Positions 16,165 to 24,362 of a stretch of DNA of 64,000 bases are shown piece after piece. The notes beneath the pieces were generated by a model. That model was not told the DNA's origin and did not search any database. It worked only from the letters and a program-made list of their open reading frames with translations. Positions within the stretch are counted from its first letter, which is position 1, and every line of letters starts with the position of its first letter. A program made the position numbers and the translations under genes. The DNA comes from Actinoallomurus sp050942425 (lineage in GTDB: Bacteria; Actinomycetota; Actinomycetes; Streptosporangiales; Streptosporangiaceae), in contig NZ_CP192063.1 of assembly GCF_050942425.1 (NCBI RefSeq), positions 7,130,001 through 7,194,000 of the forward strand. Reading direction: 5' to 3'.

Positions 16165-17943
16165 TCACAGTGGGGAACGAAGACCCGCGAGTTCGTCGGC
16201 GACGGCGTGCAGGCGGTCGCGGGGAAGCAGACCGATGGCGAACGCGGCGATCTGCAGCAGGGTCAGGTGACCGGCGATGCCGACGAGCGGGCCGTCGACC
16301 AGGTCCGGCACGTGACGGCGCAGGGCCGCGGCCGAATCCTCGTCGGCGAGCAGTCGCCGCAGCGGGATCTCGAGGCCGTCGGGACGGGCGAACTCCTCCG
16401 CGCGGGCCGGGCCCTGCCGACTTGCCCGCACCTGCTCCCACTGGGCGCGCACCAGGAGATGGTCCGGGGTGACCGGGCCGCTCTCGGGGAGGCCGAGGCG
16501 CTCGTACTGCTCGGGCGGCGCGTCGCTCGCTCGCAGCTGCTCCACGAGCAGGCCGACCATGCGGAGTTCGAGCTCGTCGTCGGCGAGCGGGTGCTCCTGG
16601 TCCGGATCCTCGGCCAGGTCGAACAGCAGGGTGCCGAAGGCGTACGGGTTGGCCATGGCGTGCCCGGTGGTCTTGAGCACCGGCACGCCCTTGGTGAACG
16701 GCAGTGGTCCGGCCAGCTCGGCGCCGCGAAGCTCCTCCGGGCGGAAGCGGCCTCGCATGTGGGTGGGCATCAGGGTGTGCTCGACGAGTGGCCGGTTGTC
16801 CGGTGCGGCGCACGCCCGCATGTAGACGTACCGGCCGTCGGTGACGCTGACGTGGCCGCCGAACGCGCCGAACAGCCCCACTTCGCGTACCGGCGTGTCC
16901 GCCGCGACCGTTTCGCGCAGCGGTACGCCCTGCATGTCCGGGGTCGGATTCAGGCCGAAGAACTCCAGCAGCGTCGGCGCGAGGTCGATCGTCTGGACCA
17001 GGGACTCGCGTCGTTCGCCCCGTACCCCGCTGCGAGGATCCCAGATGAACAGGGGCGTATGGATGGTCTCGTCGAACCACGGGGCGACGTTCTTGCCCCA
17101 CCAGCCGTGCTCGCCGAGCAGGAACCCGTGGTCGGTGCACACGATCAGCAGCGTGTCGTCCCAGAGCCCGAGCTCGTCCATGGTGTCCAGCACGCGGCCG
17201 AGCGAGTGGTCGCACATGGACAGCAGCGCGGTGTACTCGTACCGCAGGTGCTGCACCTGTTCGGGCGTCTCCAGCACCTGCTGGTAGTCGGGCCAGTCGA
17301 ACAGCGGGCCGTCGTAGTCGTGCGGGTAGTGCTTCTTGTGCCGTTCGTAGCTGAAGAACGGCTCGTGCGGGTCGAAGGTCTCGATCTGCAGGAACCAGTC
17401 GTCGTCGCCGTGGTTGGTGCGGATGAACTCCAGCCCCGCGTCGAAGGTGCGGGTCTGCGGATGGTCGACCTCGTCGGTGAGGTACTGGCGGTTGATCCAG
17501 TCCTGACGGACGTATCCGAGCATCCGGCGCTTGAGCATCGTGGGCAGCTCGGGGTCGGCGACGTGGCCCTTCCAGCGATCGCCTTCCTGACCGCGGAAGA
17601 ACTCATAGGTGCTGAACCGGTTGTGATAGGTGCCGCCGCCGTCCTCCCAGTAGTGCTGGTGATCGGTGACCAGATGGGAGTACACCCCGTTGTCGCCGAG
17701 GATCTCGGGCACAGAGTCGTCGAACGGCTCCAGCGGCCCCCAGCTGCGGTGCAGGAAGTTGTACCGCCCGGTGTGGAGCTCACGGCGGGCGGGCATGCAC
17801 GGCATGCTGCCGGCGTAGCAGTTGTCGAACGTCGCCGTCCGCTCGGCCAGGCGGCTGAAGTTCGGCGCGTGCACCCAGTCGGCGCCATAGGGCGGGAGCA
17901 TCTGGCGGTTCAGGCTGTCGAACATCACCATGATCGCCTTCAT
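16165..17943 (-). CDS. Sulfatase 1 (type I, formylglycine-dependent)
   Basis: A 592-residue alkaline-phosphatase-superfamily sulfatase. The modification motif C-x-P-x-R is C49-M-P-A-R, so Cys49 is the residue oxidised to formylglycine. N-terminal metal ligand Asp9 lies in MVMFDSLNRQ; DTLLIVCTDHGFLLGEHGWWGKN supplies the second metal site. There is no signal peptide, so the enzyme is predicted cytoplasmic. It starts 15 bp after the formylglycine-generating enzyme gene and is followed 14 bp later by gentisate dioxygenase. Substrate is unknown; relatives act on aryl or carbohydrate sulfates. Confidence 0.92.
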   Translation of the reverse strand: MKAIMVMFDSLNRQMLPPYGADWVHAPNFSRLAERTATFDNCYAGSMPCMPARRELHTGRYNFLHRSWGPLEPFDDSVPEILGDNGVYSHLVTDHQHYWEDGGGTYHNRFSTYEFFRGQEGDRWKGHVADPELPTMLKRRMLGYVRQDWINRQYLTDEVDHPQTRTFDAGLEFIRTNHGDDDWFLQIETFDPHEPFFSYERHKKHYPHDYDGPLFDWPDYQQVLETPEQVQHLRYEYTALLSMCDHSLGRVLDTMDELGLWDDTLLIVCTDHGFLLGEHGWWGKNVAPWFDETIHTPLFIWDPRSGVRGERRESLVQTIDLAPTLLEFFGLNPTPDMQGVPLRETVAADTPVREVGLFGAFGGHVSVTDGRYVYMRACAAPDNRPLVEHTLMPTHMRGRFRPEELRGAELAGPLPFTKGVPVLKTTGHAMANPYAFGTLLFDLAEDPDQEHPLADDELELRMVGLLVEQLRASDAPPEQYERLGLPESGPVTPDHLLVRAQWEQVRASRQGPARAEEFARPDGLEIPLRRLLADEDSAAALRRHVPDLVDGPLVGIAGHLTLLQIAAFAIGLLPRDRLHAVADELAGLRSPL

Positions 17944-17958
17944 GGGTTTCGCCCTCCT

Positions 17959-18852
17959 TCAGAGCTGGACGTCGGCGGCGCAGCGGAAACCGAGGTTGCC
18001 GCCGGAGCTGTCGGGTGTGTTGGCGGTGCGGGCGGCGACGCGGTAGCGGTTGCAGTACGACTCGTGGCAGAGGTACGAGCCGCCCCGCATGGACCGTTCC
18101 GACATGCCGTCGGCGAACGGGTCGGCGCACCACTCCCACACGTTGCCCGAGGTGTTGTAGAGCCCGTAGCCGTTGGGCTGGTACGCGTCCACCGGTGCGG
18201 TGCCCGCGTAGCCGTCCTCGGCGGTGTTGTGCACGGGGAAGCGGCCCTGCCAGATGTTGCAGCGGTGTTCGCCGCCGGGGGTGAGTTCGTCGCCCCAGGG
18301 GTAGCGGGCCTGGTCCAGCCCGCCGCGCGCGGCGTACTCCCATTCGGCCTCGGTGGGCAGCCGGCCGCCCGCCCACTGGCAGTAGGCGTTCGCGTCGCGC
18401 CAGGAGATGTGGACCACCGGGTGGTCCGACCGGCCGTCCAGGTCGCTGTCCGGCCCTTCCGGATGCCGCCAGTACGCGCCAGGCACACCACACCACCAAG
18501 GGGTCTGCGGCGGCCGGGGCGCGGTCTTGCGCACCCGGCCGGGCAGGAACTTGGCGAACACGTAGCTCCAGCCGAACCGTTCGGCGTCCGTGCGGTACCC
18601 GGTCGCCTCGACGAACTCGGCGAACCGGGCGTTGGACACGCAGTACGGGTCGATCGCGAACGGCGCCACGACCACCTCGCGGACCGGCCCCTCGTGATCT
18701 TCGGGGAACCCGTCCTTGTCGTCGGTGCCCATGCGGAACGTTCCACCCGGCAGCACGATCAACTTGCCGAGATCGCCTCCGCCGCCGGCGATCGCGGTGG
18801 GGACGGGCGCGGGTCCGTCATCGGGCCGGGACGGGGCACAACAGTGGTCCAT
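17959..18852 (-). CDS. Formylglycine-generating enzyme (SUMF1/FGE family)
   Basis: A 297-residue copper oxidase that converts the Cys of C-x-P-x-R motifs to formylglycine and so activates type I sulfatases. The C-terminal signature SYLCHESYCNRYRVAAR holds both catalytic Cys residues (C262, C267); PDSSGGNLGFRCAAD closes the fold. ATG 18852 opens MDHCCAPSRP; the longer frame upstream is non-coding in character. It sits between sulfatases 2 and 1 with gaps of 35 and 15 bp, which argues for a dedicated maturase. No signal peptide is present, so maturation should be cytoplasmic. Confidence 0.95.
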   Translation of the reverse strand: MDHCCAPSRPDDGPAPVPTAIAGGGGDLGKLIVLPGGTFRMGTDDKDGFPEDHEGPVREVVVAPFAIDPYCVSNARFAEFVEATGYRTDAERFGWSYVFAKFLPGRVRKTAPRPPQTPWWCGVPGAYWRHPEGPDSDLDGRSDHPVVHISWRDANAYCQWAGGRLPTEAEWEYAARGGLDQARYPWGDELTPGGEHRCNIWQGRFPVHNTAEDGYAGTAPVDAYQPNGYGLYNTSGNVWEWCADPFADGMSERSMRGGSYLCHESYCNRYRVAARTANTPDSSGGNLGFRCAADVQL

Positions 18853-18887
18853 AAGGGCTCCTTCCACTCCCCTCCGGACACTAGCCG

Positions 18888-20336
18888 TCATCGTTCCGCC
18901 CCAGGCGTGGGCAGGTCGACCTTCGGCCGGCGAGGGTCCGGGGCGAACGGCACGACGTCGGCCGTCTCGATGAGCCGACGCAGCAGCTCGCCCCGCATCC
19001 GCTCCTCGACCTGCGCGAACTCCGGCCGGCCGGCGAGGTTGATCCGCTCGTCCGGGTCGGCGATCCGGTCGTAGAGCTCCGGCGGGTCGTACAGCCGGTG
19101 AACGTACGTCCACGAGCGGTCCCGGACGGCGGTCGCCTTGCCGACGAGCCGCGGCTCCGCGTGCTGCAGGTCGCCCTTGCGGTCGTACGGGAAGCCGGGT
19201 CGCTCCAGCTGTGCCTCCTCGTCGAGCGTGAAGCCGCCCTCGGTGAAGGCGTACTCGCGGTGCGGCACGCCCTCGCCGCGCAACCGGGGAACGAGGCTCC
19301 GGCCGAAGTGCCGGTGCGTGTCGTCGGGCACCTCGCACAGGTCGAGCAGGGTCGGGAACACGTCGATCAGCTCGACCATGTCCTCGACCACCTCGCCGGC
19401 GGGGATCCCCGGCCCGGCCAGGATCAGCGGATCCCGGGTGATGTTCGCGCTCATCGAGGTCGGCCACTTCTCGACGAGGCCGTAGTCGCCGAGGTATTCA
19501 CCGTGGTCGGCGAAGAAGGCGGTGATCGTGTCGTCGGCGTGCCCGGCCCGCTCGACCGCGTCCAGGACGCGGCCGAGGTGGGCGTCCATCCGGGACACCA
19601 TGCCGTAGTACGTCGCGGTGATCTCCCGCCAGTGCTCCGGCGTCGCGCGTTCGAGGCCGTAGGCGTCGCGTAGGGGCTGGTGGAAGCACGGCTCGGAGCC
19701 GTCGGCGGGGGGCACCGGATCCGGCATCGCGTCGCGGTCGTACATCGAGAACCAGGGCTCCGCCGCCTTGAACGGCACGTGCGGCGCGAGCAGCGGAACG
19801 AACAGCAGCCACGGCTCCCGTGGGGCGCCGGCCAGCCAGGCCTCGGCGGTCCGGATCGCGGCCTCGTCGAAGTCGACGGCCTCCTCGACCCGCCCGGCAT
19901 AGAAGGTGCGCGCGGCGAGGTCGTTCTCGTACTCGATGTCCTTGGCCCAGCGCATGCCGGTCGGCTCGACGGAAAAGCCGTACTCGTCGACGCTGGCCTC
20001 GGTCCCGCCCGGCGCGAAGGTGTCGCCGCGCTCCCCCACCCAGGTGACGTGGTAACCGTTGTCCCGGAAGGACTTGAGGAAGTTCGGCTCGTCCGCGCGC
20101 AGCAGGTTGGTGAGCGTGCGGTGGCCGGACACGTGCGGGTACCAGCCGGTGAGGAACGACGCGCGGCTCGGCGAGCAGACCGGATGCTGCACGAACGCGT
20201 TGGTGCAGCGGGCGCCGCGGGCGGCGAGGCGGTCGATGTTCGGCGTCCGGACGTGCGGGTTGCCGAAGGCGCCCACCGCGTCGGCCCGCAGCTGGTCGGG
20301 CACGAAGACGACGACGTTCGGCCGGCCGGCGCTCAT
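18888..20336 (-). CDS. Sulfatase 2 (type I)
   Basis: A 482-residue sulfatase with formylglycine motif C54-S-P-S-R (HPVCSPSRASFLTGWYP). The first metal-site Asp14 is in VVVFVPDQLRADAVG; DTITAFFADHGEYLGDYGLVEKW supplies the second. It has no signal peptide. ATG 20336 overlaps the TGA of sulfatase 3 (ATGA), so the two are translationally coupled. The sequence is clearly different from sulfatases 1, 3 and 4, suggesting different substrates rather than a recent duplication. The specific reaction is not predictable from sequence. Confidence 0.92.
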   Translation of the reverse strand: MSAGRPNVVVFVPDQLRADAVGAFGNPHVRTPNIDRLAARGARCTNAFVQHPVCSPSRASFLTGWYPHVSGHRTLTNLLRADEPNFLKSFRDNGYHVTWVGERGDTFAPGGTEASVDEYGFSVEPTGMRWAKDIEYENDLAARTFYAGRVEEAVDFDEAAIRTAEAWLAGAPREPWLLFVPLLAPHVPFKAAEPWFSMYDRDAMPDPVPPADGSEPCFHQPLRDAYGLERATPEHWREITATYYGMVSRMDAHLGRVLDAVERAGHADDTITAFFADHGEYLGDYGLVEKWPTSMSANITRDPLILAGPGIPAGEVVEDMVELIDVFPTLLDLCEVPDDTHRHFGRSLVPRLRGEGVPHREYAFTEGGFTLDEEAQLERPGFPYDRKGDLQHAEPRLVGKATAVRDRSWTYVHRLYDPPELYDRIADPDERINLAGRPEFAQVEERMRGELLRRLIETADVVPFAPDPRRPKVDLPTPGAER

Positions 20337-21856
20337 TTCGCCTTCTTCCGGTCGGGCACCCGCAGGGTCGGGAGCGGCGCCTGCGCGTGCCAGGAGACGT
20401 CGACGGCACCGTTGTCCGGGTGCAGACGCGCCTCGAGGTCGTCGGCGAGTTCGGCCCGGCCGGTGGCCCGCAGGTGCGCGGCGTACTCGTCCGGCTTGGC
20501 GTAGAGCGTCGGCCCGGCCTGCAGCGAGATCTGCATCGGGTCCGGCAGCGCGCCCGGTGTCGCGGCGTACCGGTGCCACCATTCGAGCAGGTGGGAGCGC
20601 ATCCGCGCGAGCAACTCCGGTTCCTTGTCGACGAGGTTGTGTTCGAGGTGCGGGTCGCCGGTCACGTCGAACAGCGACTCCCATTCGGCGCGGAGCGAGC
20701 CGGGGTGGTAGGTGCGGATGTAGAGGTGGTCGCGGGTCCGCACCGACCGCTGGAAGGTGTGCGCGCCATGGCCGAGCACGAGGTACTCGCGCTGCTCGGG
20801 CCGCTCGCCGCGCAATGCCGCGGCGAACGACCGGCCCTGCCACTTCTCCGGAACCGGGATGCCGAGCAGCTCGCAGATCGTCGGCGCGTAGTCGATGTTG
20901 TACAGCAGCGATTCGTCGCTGCCGCCGTCGGTGACGCCCGGCCAGTGGACGATCATCGGCAGCCGGTGCACCGGTTCGCTCGCGAAGGCGTGCTCACCGT
21001 ACGAGCCGAGCTCGCCGAACGCCTCCCCGTGGTCGGCGCTGACGACGATCGCGGTCTCCTCGGTCAGGCCCATCGACTCAAGGGCCGCCAGCAGCCGGCC
21101 GAAGTGGTGGTCCCAGTACAGGATCGCGCCGTCGTAGCCGTTGATCAGATGCTCGAAGTCGGCACGGGTGCGGATCTCGTCCGGCATGTTGTGCGGCACC
21201 TGCGAGGACCGCGGGCCGCCCACGTAGTGCAGGTCCAGGGCGGTGCGGGGGCCGTAGACCTCGGCGTGGCGGTCGATGGCCTCCTGGTCCGGCCAGTCCG
21301 GCGCGGGGCCGCTGCGGGCGGCGCGCTCCGTCCACTCGGGCGCCTGCAGGTAGTCGGTGTGCGGATCCCAGTACGTGATGTGCAGGTAGAAGTCGTCGTC
21401 GCGGTGCCGGGAGATCCAGTCCACCGCGGTGTCGGTGATGAGCTCGGCGGGTTCGTCGCCGATGTCCGGGGTGGCCTGGATGTTCTCGCGGAAGTTCCCC
21501 TGGAAGAAGTACGCGCGATGCCGCTCGGCGAACGACGACACCGCCGCCGTGAGGTAGCCGGCCCGCGTCAGCACCTGGCCGAGCAGCGGGCGGCCGGGCT
21601 CGGGCCGGTGTCCGGAGTCGAGCCGGAACCGCGCGGCCTCGCCCGCGTGGCCGACGACGCCGCTGGTGATGCCGAACTGCCCGCACGTCAACGCCGTGCG
21701 CGAGGGCAGGCACGGTGAGTCGGAGCAGTAGTAGCGGTCGAACCGGACGCTACGCTCGGCCAGGGCGGCGAGGTTCGGCGTGATCGGACGCCGGTAGCCG
21801 TACGGCTCGGTGTGGTCGGGACGCAGGGTGTCGACGTCCACATAGATGATCTTCAC
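20333..21856 (-). CDS. Sulfatase 3 (type I)
   Basis: A 507-residue sulfatase with motif C49-L-P-S-R (SDSPCLPSRTALTCGQ). It opens with MKIIYVDVDTLRPDHTEPYG, whose Asp residues bind the metal; ETAIVVSADHGEAFGELGSYGEH forms the rest of the site. No signal peptide. The GTG at 21856 is preceded by GGTGGAGG and overlaps the stop of the GH3 gene; an upstream extension in the same frame lacks a credible site. It is translationally coupled on both sides. Confidence 0.9.
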   Translation of the reverse strand: MKIIYVDVDTLRPDHTEPYGYRRPITPNLAALAERSVRFDRYYCSDSPCLPSRTALTCGQFGITSGVVGHAGEAARFRLDSGHRPEPGRPLLGQVLTRAGYLTAAVSSFAERHRAYFFQGNFRENIQATPDIGDEPAELITDTAVDWISRHRDDDFYLHITYWDPHTDYLQAPEWTERAARSGPAPDWPDQEAIDRHAEVYGPRTALDLHYVGGPRSSQVPHNMPDEIRTRADFEHLINGYDGAILYWDHHFGRLLAALESMGLTEETAIVVSADHGEAFGELGSYGEHAFASEPVHRLPMIVHWPGVTDGGSDESLLYNIDYAPTICELLGIPVPEKWQGRSFAAALRGERPEQREYLVLGHGAHTFQRSVRTRDHLYIRTYHPGSLRAEWESLFDVTGDPHLEHNLVDKEPELLARMRSHLLEWWHRYAATPGALPDPMQISLQAGPTLYAKPDEYAAHLRATGRAELADDLEARLHPDNGAVDVSWHAQAPLPTLRVPDRKKAK

Positions 21857-24339
21857 TTCGCCTCCACCTTTCCCGTCAGCGGCAGATCCGTGCTCGAGGC
21901 CCCGGCATGCACCAGGAACGCGCCGGGCTCGTACCGCCACGCGCCGTCCCAGTGCGCCAGCGCACGCGCGCCGACCTCGACGTTCACCTCCACGGTCTCC
22001 CCCGCCTCGGCCCGTACCACGGCGAACCCCGCGAGCCAGCGCACCGGCCGGTCGATCTCGGTCTCCGGCCGGGAGAGGTAGACCTGCACCACCTGCCTCC
22101 CGGTGCGGGCCCCGGTGTTGGTGACCCGCACGGTCACCGGCAGCGGCCCGCCCGCGTCGACCGACTCGGGCACCACGAGATCGTCGAAGCGCCAGGTCGT
22201 GTAGCCCAGGCCGTGGCCGAAGGGATACGCGGGCTCGCGGCCGGCCCGCAGCCAGCCGCGGTGGCCGACGTGCACGCCCTCGGCGTAGTCGAGCGCGCCG
22301 TCCACGGGACGGGTGGACAGCACGGGCACGTCGGCCTCATCGGCGGGCCAGGTGGTGGGCAGCCGGCCGCCGGGTTCGGCGACGCCGAGGAGGACGTCCG
22401 CGAGCGCGTGCCCGAAGTCCTGCCCGGGGAACCAGGTGAGCAGGATCGCCGCGACCTCGTCCCGCCACGGCATCAGCACCGGAGCGCCCGCGTTGACCAC
22501 CACCACGGTCCGCGGGTTGGCGGCGGCGACCGCGCGTACGAGCTCGTCCTGGCGACCGGGCAGCGCCAGGGAGGTACGGTCGACGCCTTCGCTCTCGACC
22601 CGGGCGGTGGTGCCCACGACCACCACCGCGACCTCGGCCGTACGCGCGGCCTCGGCGGCCCGGGCGATCTCGGCGTCCTCATCGTCCGCCCGTACCTCGA
22701 GGCCGAACGACAGCGACACCGACGAGGTACGGCCACCGGCGCGCGAGGTCAGATCGTGCACGACGCGGAGCAGGACCGGCCGGTCCGCCGTGAGGTGCAC
22801 GGGCGCCGACGTCGACGGCGGGGCGAACAGTCCCGCCCCGAGGATCGCGTCCGGGTCGGTCAGGTCGGCCTCCAGCGCGACGGCATCGTCGACGAAGACG
22901 GTGCTGCGGCCCACGGAGGCGACGCCGATGTGCGTGCGCCCGGTCGTCTCCGGCCGGTACCGCGTACTGAGCTCCAGCGTGACTGCGGGTTTTCCCCGAC
23001 CAACCGACCCCGACCGACCTGCGAGTTCGTCCCGACCAACCGACCCCGACCGACCTCCCGGCTCTGGACCGCCGCCGAACCAGAGCAGGTCGGTTGAGAG
23101 ACGGTCCTCGGCGGCGACCTCGTTGCCGTCCGCGTCGAGGAACCGGGCTCGTACGCCGGGCTCGCCGGTGACCGGGTTGGTCAGTGTGTGCAGGGGCAGC
23201 GGCAGCGGGCCGTCGGTGATGACCGCGCCCCCCTCGTACCGGATCTCGGTCGCGGGCAGCGCCTCCCGCAGGCCTTGCAGCGGCGGCACGAGCGCGAGCG
23301 GCACCACCCGGGCGCTGCCGCCGCCCTGAGTGCGCGCGACCTCGGCCGCCTGCCCGATCACCGCGATCGACCGCGGGCCTGCCGAAGGCCAGGGAAGTTC
23401 GTCCCGGTTGCGCACCAGCACCATGCCGGCCGCGGCGGCCTCTCGCGCGAACCCGCCGTCCGGGGGCGGTGTCGTTGGGGCGACGGTCTCTTCGCCCAGC
23501 GCACCGACCTTGGCGGCCAGCCACAGGATGCGGCGTACCTTCTCGTCGATGACCGCCTCCGGCACGCGGCCGGCTCGTACCGCCTCGACCAGGGCGGCGC
23601 CCCACGGGCCGTCCGGGCCGGGCATCACCAGGTCCTGTCCGGCGAGCGCGCTGGCCTCCGTGCTGTGCACGGCCGTCCAGTCCGAGACCACCGGGCCGGC
23701 GAAACCCCACTCGGCCGACAGCGGGTCGCGCAGCAGGTCGTTCTCGCTCATCGTGGCGCCGTTGACCGAGTTGTAGGCCGACATGACGGCCCAGGCCCCG
23801 CCTTCGCGTACGGCCATCTCGAACGGCGCGAGGTAGACCTCGCGGAGTGTGCGCTCGTCCGCGCGTACGTCGGCGGTGTACCGGTCGGTCTCGGACTCGT
23901 TGGCCACGAAGTGCTTGGGCACCGCGGCGACGCCGTGCCGCTGCACACCGCGCACGAACCCGACGGCCAGCGCGCCGGACAGCAGCGGGTCCTCGGAGAA
24001 GCACTCGAAGTGCCGGCCGCCGAGCGGGCTGCGGTGCAGGTTGATCGTGGGCCCGAGCACGGCGTGCACGCCCTTGGCGCGCGCCTGTGCCGCCAGTACC
24101 GCGCCGTACCGCTCCGCGAAGGCGACGTCCCAGGTGGCCGCCATCGCCGAGGCCGACGGCAGGTTCAACGACGGGTCGCGTTCGTCCCAGTGCTCACCGC
24201 GTACCCCGGACGGGCCGTCGGACATGAGCATCGAGCGGAGCCCCACCGACGGCTCGGCGTGTGTGCCCCAGAAGGTCCCCCCGGTGAGCAGCCTTACCTT
24301 CTGTTCCAGATCGAGCTCGGCGACAAGGGCGTCCAGCAT
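21853..24339 (-). CDS. Glycoside hydrolase family 3 beta-glucosidase with PA14-like insert
   Basis: An 828-residue GH3 enzyme without a signal peptide, hence cytoplasmic. The (beta/alpha)8 domain contains LMSDGPSGVRG, the KHFVANESETDR substrate-binding segment and the nucleophile D220 in GPVVSDWTAVHS. An inserted PA14-like region (about residues 395-535) precedes the rest of the second domain, and an Fn3-like domain ends the protein. GH3 enzymes remove beta-linked glucose, xylose or similar sugars from oligosaccharides or plant phenolic glycosides. Here a phenolic glycoside fits the downstream gentisate genes (inference). The insert contains a 36-bp-period repeat (22995-23056). It begins 23 bp after sulfatase 4. 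Confidence 0.92.
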   Translation of the reverse strand: MLDALVAELDLEQKVRLLTGGTFWGTHAEPSVGLRSMLMSDGPSGVRGEHWDERDPSLNLPSASAMAATWDVAFAERYGAVLAAQARAKGVHAVLGPTINLHRSPLGGRHFECFSEDPLLSGALAVGFVRGVQRHGVAAVPKHFVANESETDRYTADVRADERTLREVYLAPFEMAVREGGAWAVMSAYNSVNGATMSENDLLRDPLSAEWGFAGPVVSDWTAVHSTEASALAGQDLVMPGPDGPWGAALVEAVRAGRVPEAVIDEKVRRILWLAAKVGALGEETVAPTTPPPDGGFAREAAAAGMVLVRNRDELPWPSAGPRSIAVIGQAAEVARTQGGGSARVVPLALVPPLQGLREALPATEIRYEGGAVITDGPLPLPLHTLTNPVTGEPGVRARFLDADGNEVAAEDRLSTDLLWFGGGPEPGGRSGSVGRDELAGRSGSVGRGKPAVTLELSTRYRPETTGRTHIGVASVGRSTVFVDDAVALEADLTDPDAILGAGLFAPPSTSAPVHLTADRPVLLRVVHDLTSRAGGRTSSVSLSFGLEVRADDEDAEIARAAEAARTAEVAVVVVGTTARVESEGVDRTSLALPGRQDELVRAVAAANPRTVVVVNAGAPVLMPWRDEVAAILLTWFPGQDFGHALADVLLGVAEPGGRLPTTWPADEADVPVLSTRPVDGALDYAEGVHVGHRGWLRAGREPAYPFGHGLGYTTWRFDDLVVPESVDAGGPLPVTVRVTNTGARTGRQVVQVYLSRPETEIDRPVRWLAGFAVVRAEAGETVEVNVEVGARALAHWDGAWRYEPGAFLVHAGASSTDLPLTGKVEAK
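22995..23056. repeat. Two 26-bp direct repeats, 36-bp period, inside the GH3 gene
   Basis: Bases 22995-23020 and 23031-23056 are identical over 26 bp. The 36-bp offset is 12 codons, so the reading frame is kept and the protein gains two GRSGSVGR units. This is a possible slippage-prone linker within the PA14-like insert. Confidence 0.8.
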
Positions 24340-24362
24340 CGAGTTCCTTTCCGTAGTGAGTG

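Noticed and set aside
16207..19074. 955-codon open frame on the plus strand opposite the sulfatases
   Set aside because: It is antisense to sulfatase 1, the FGE and sulfatase 2, whose motifs are intact. Its composition (runs of Arg, Val, Gly, Gln) is the usual shadow of a GC-rich gene.
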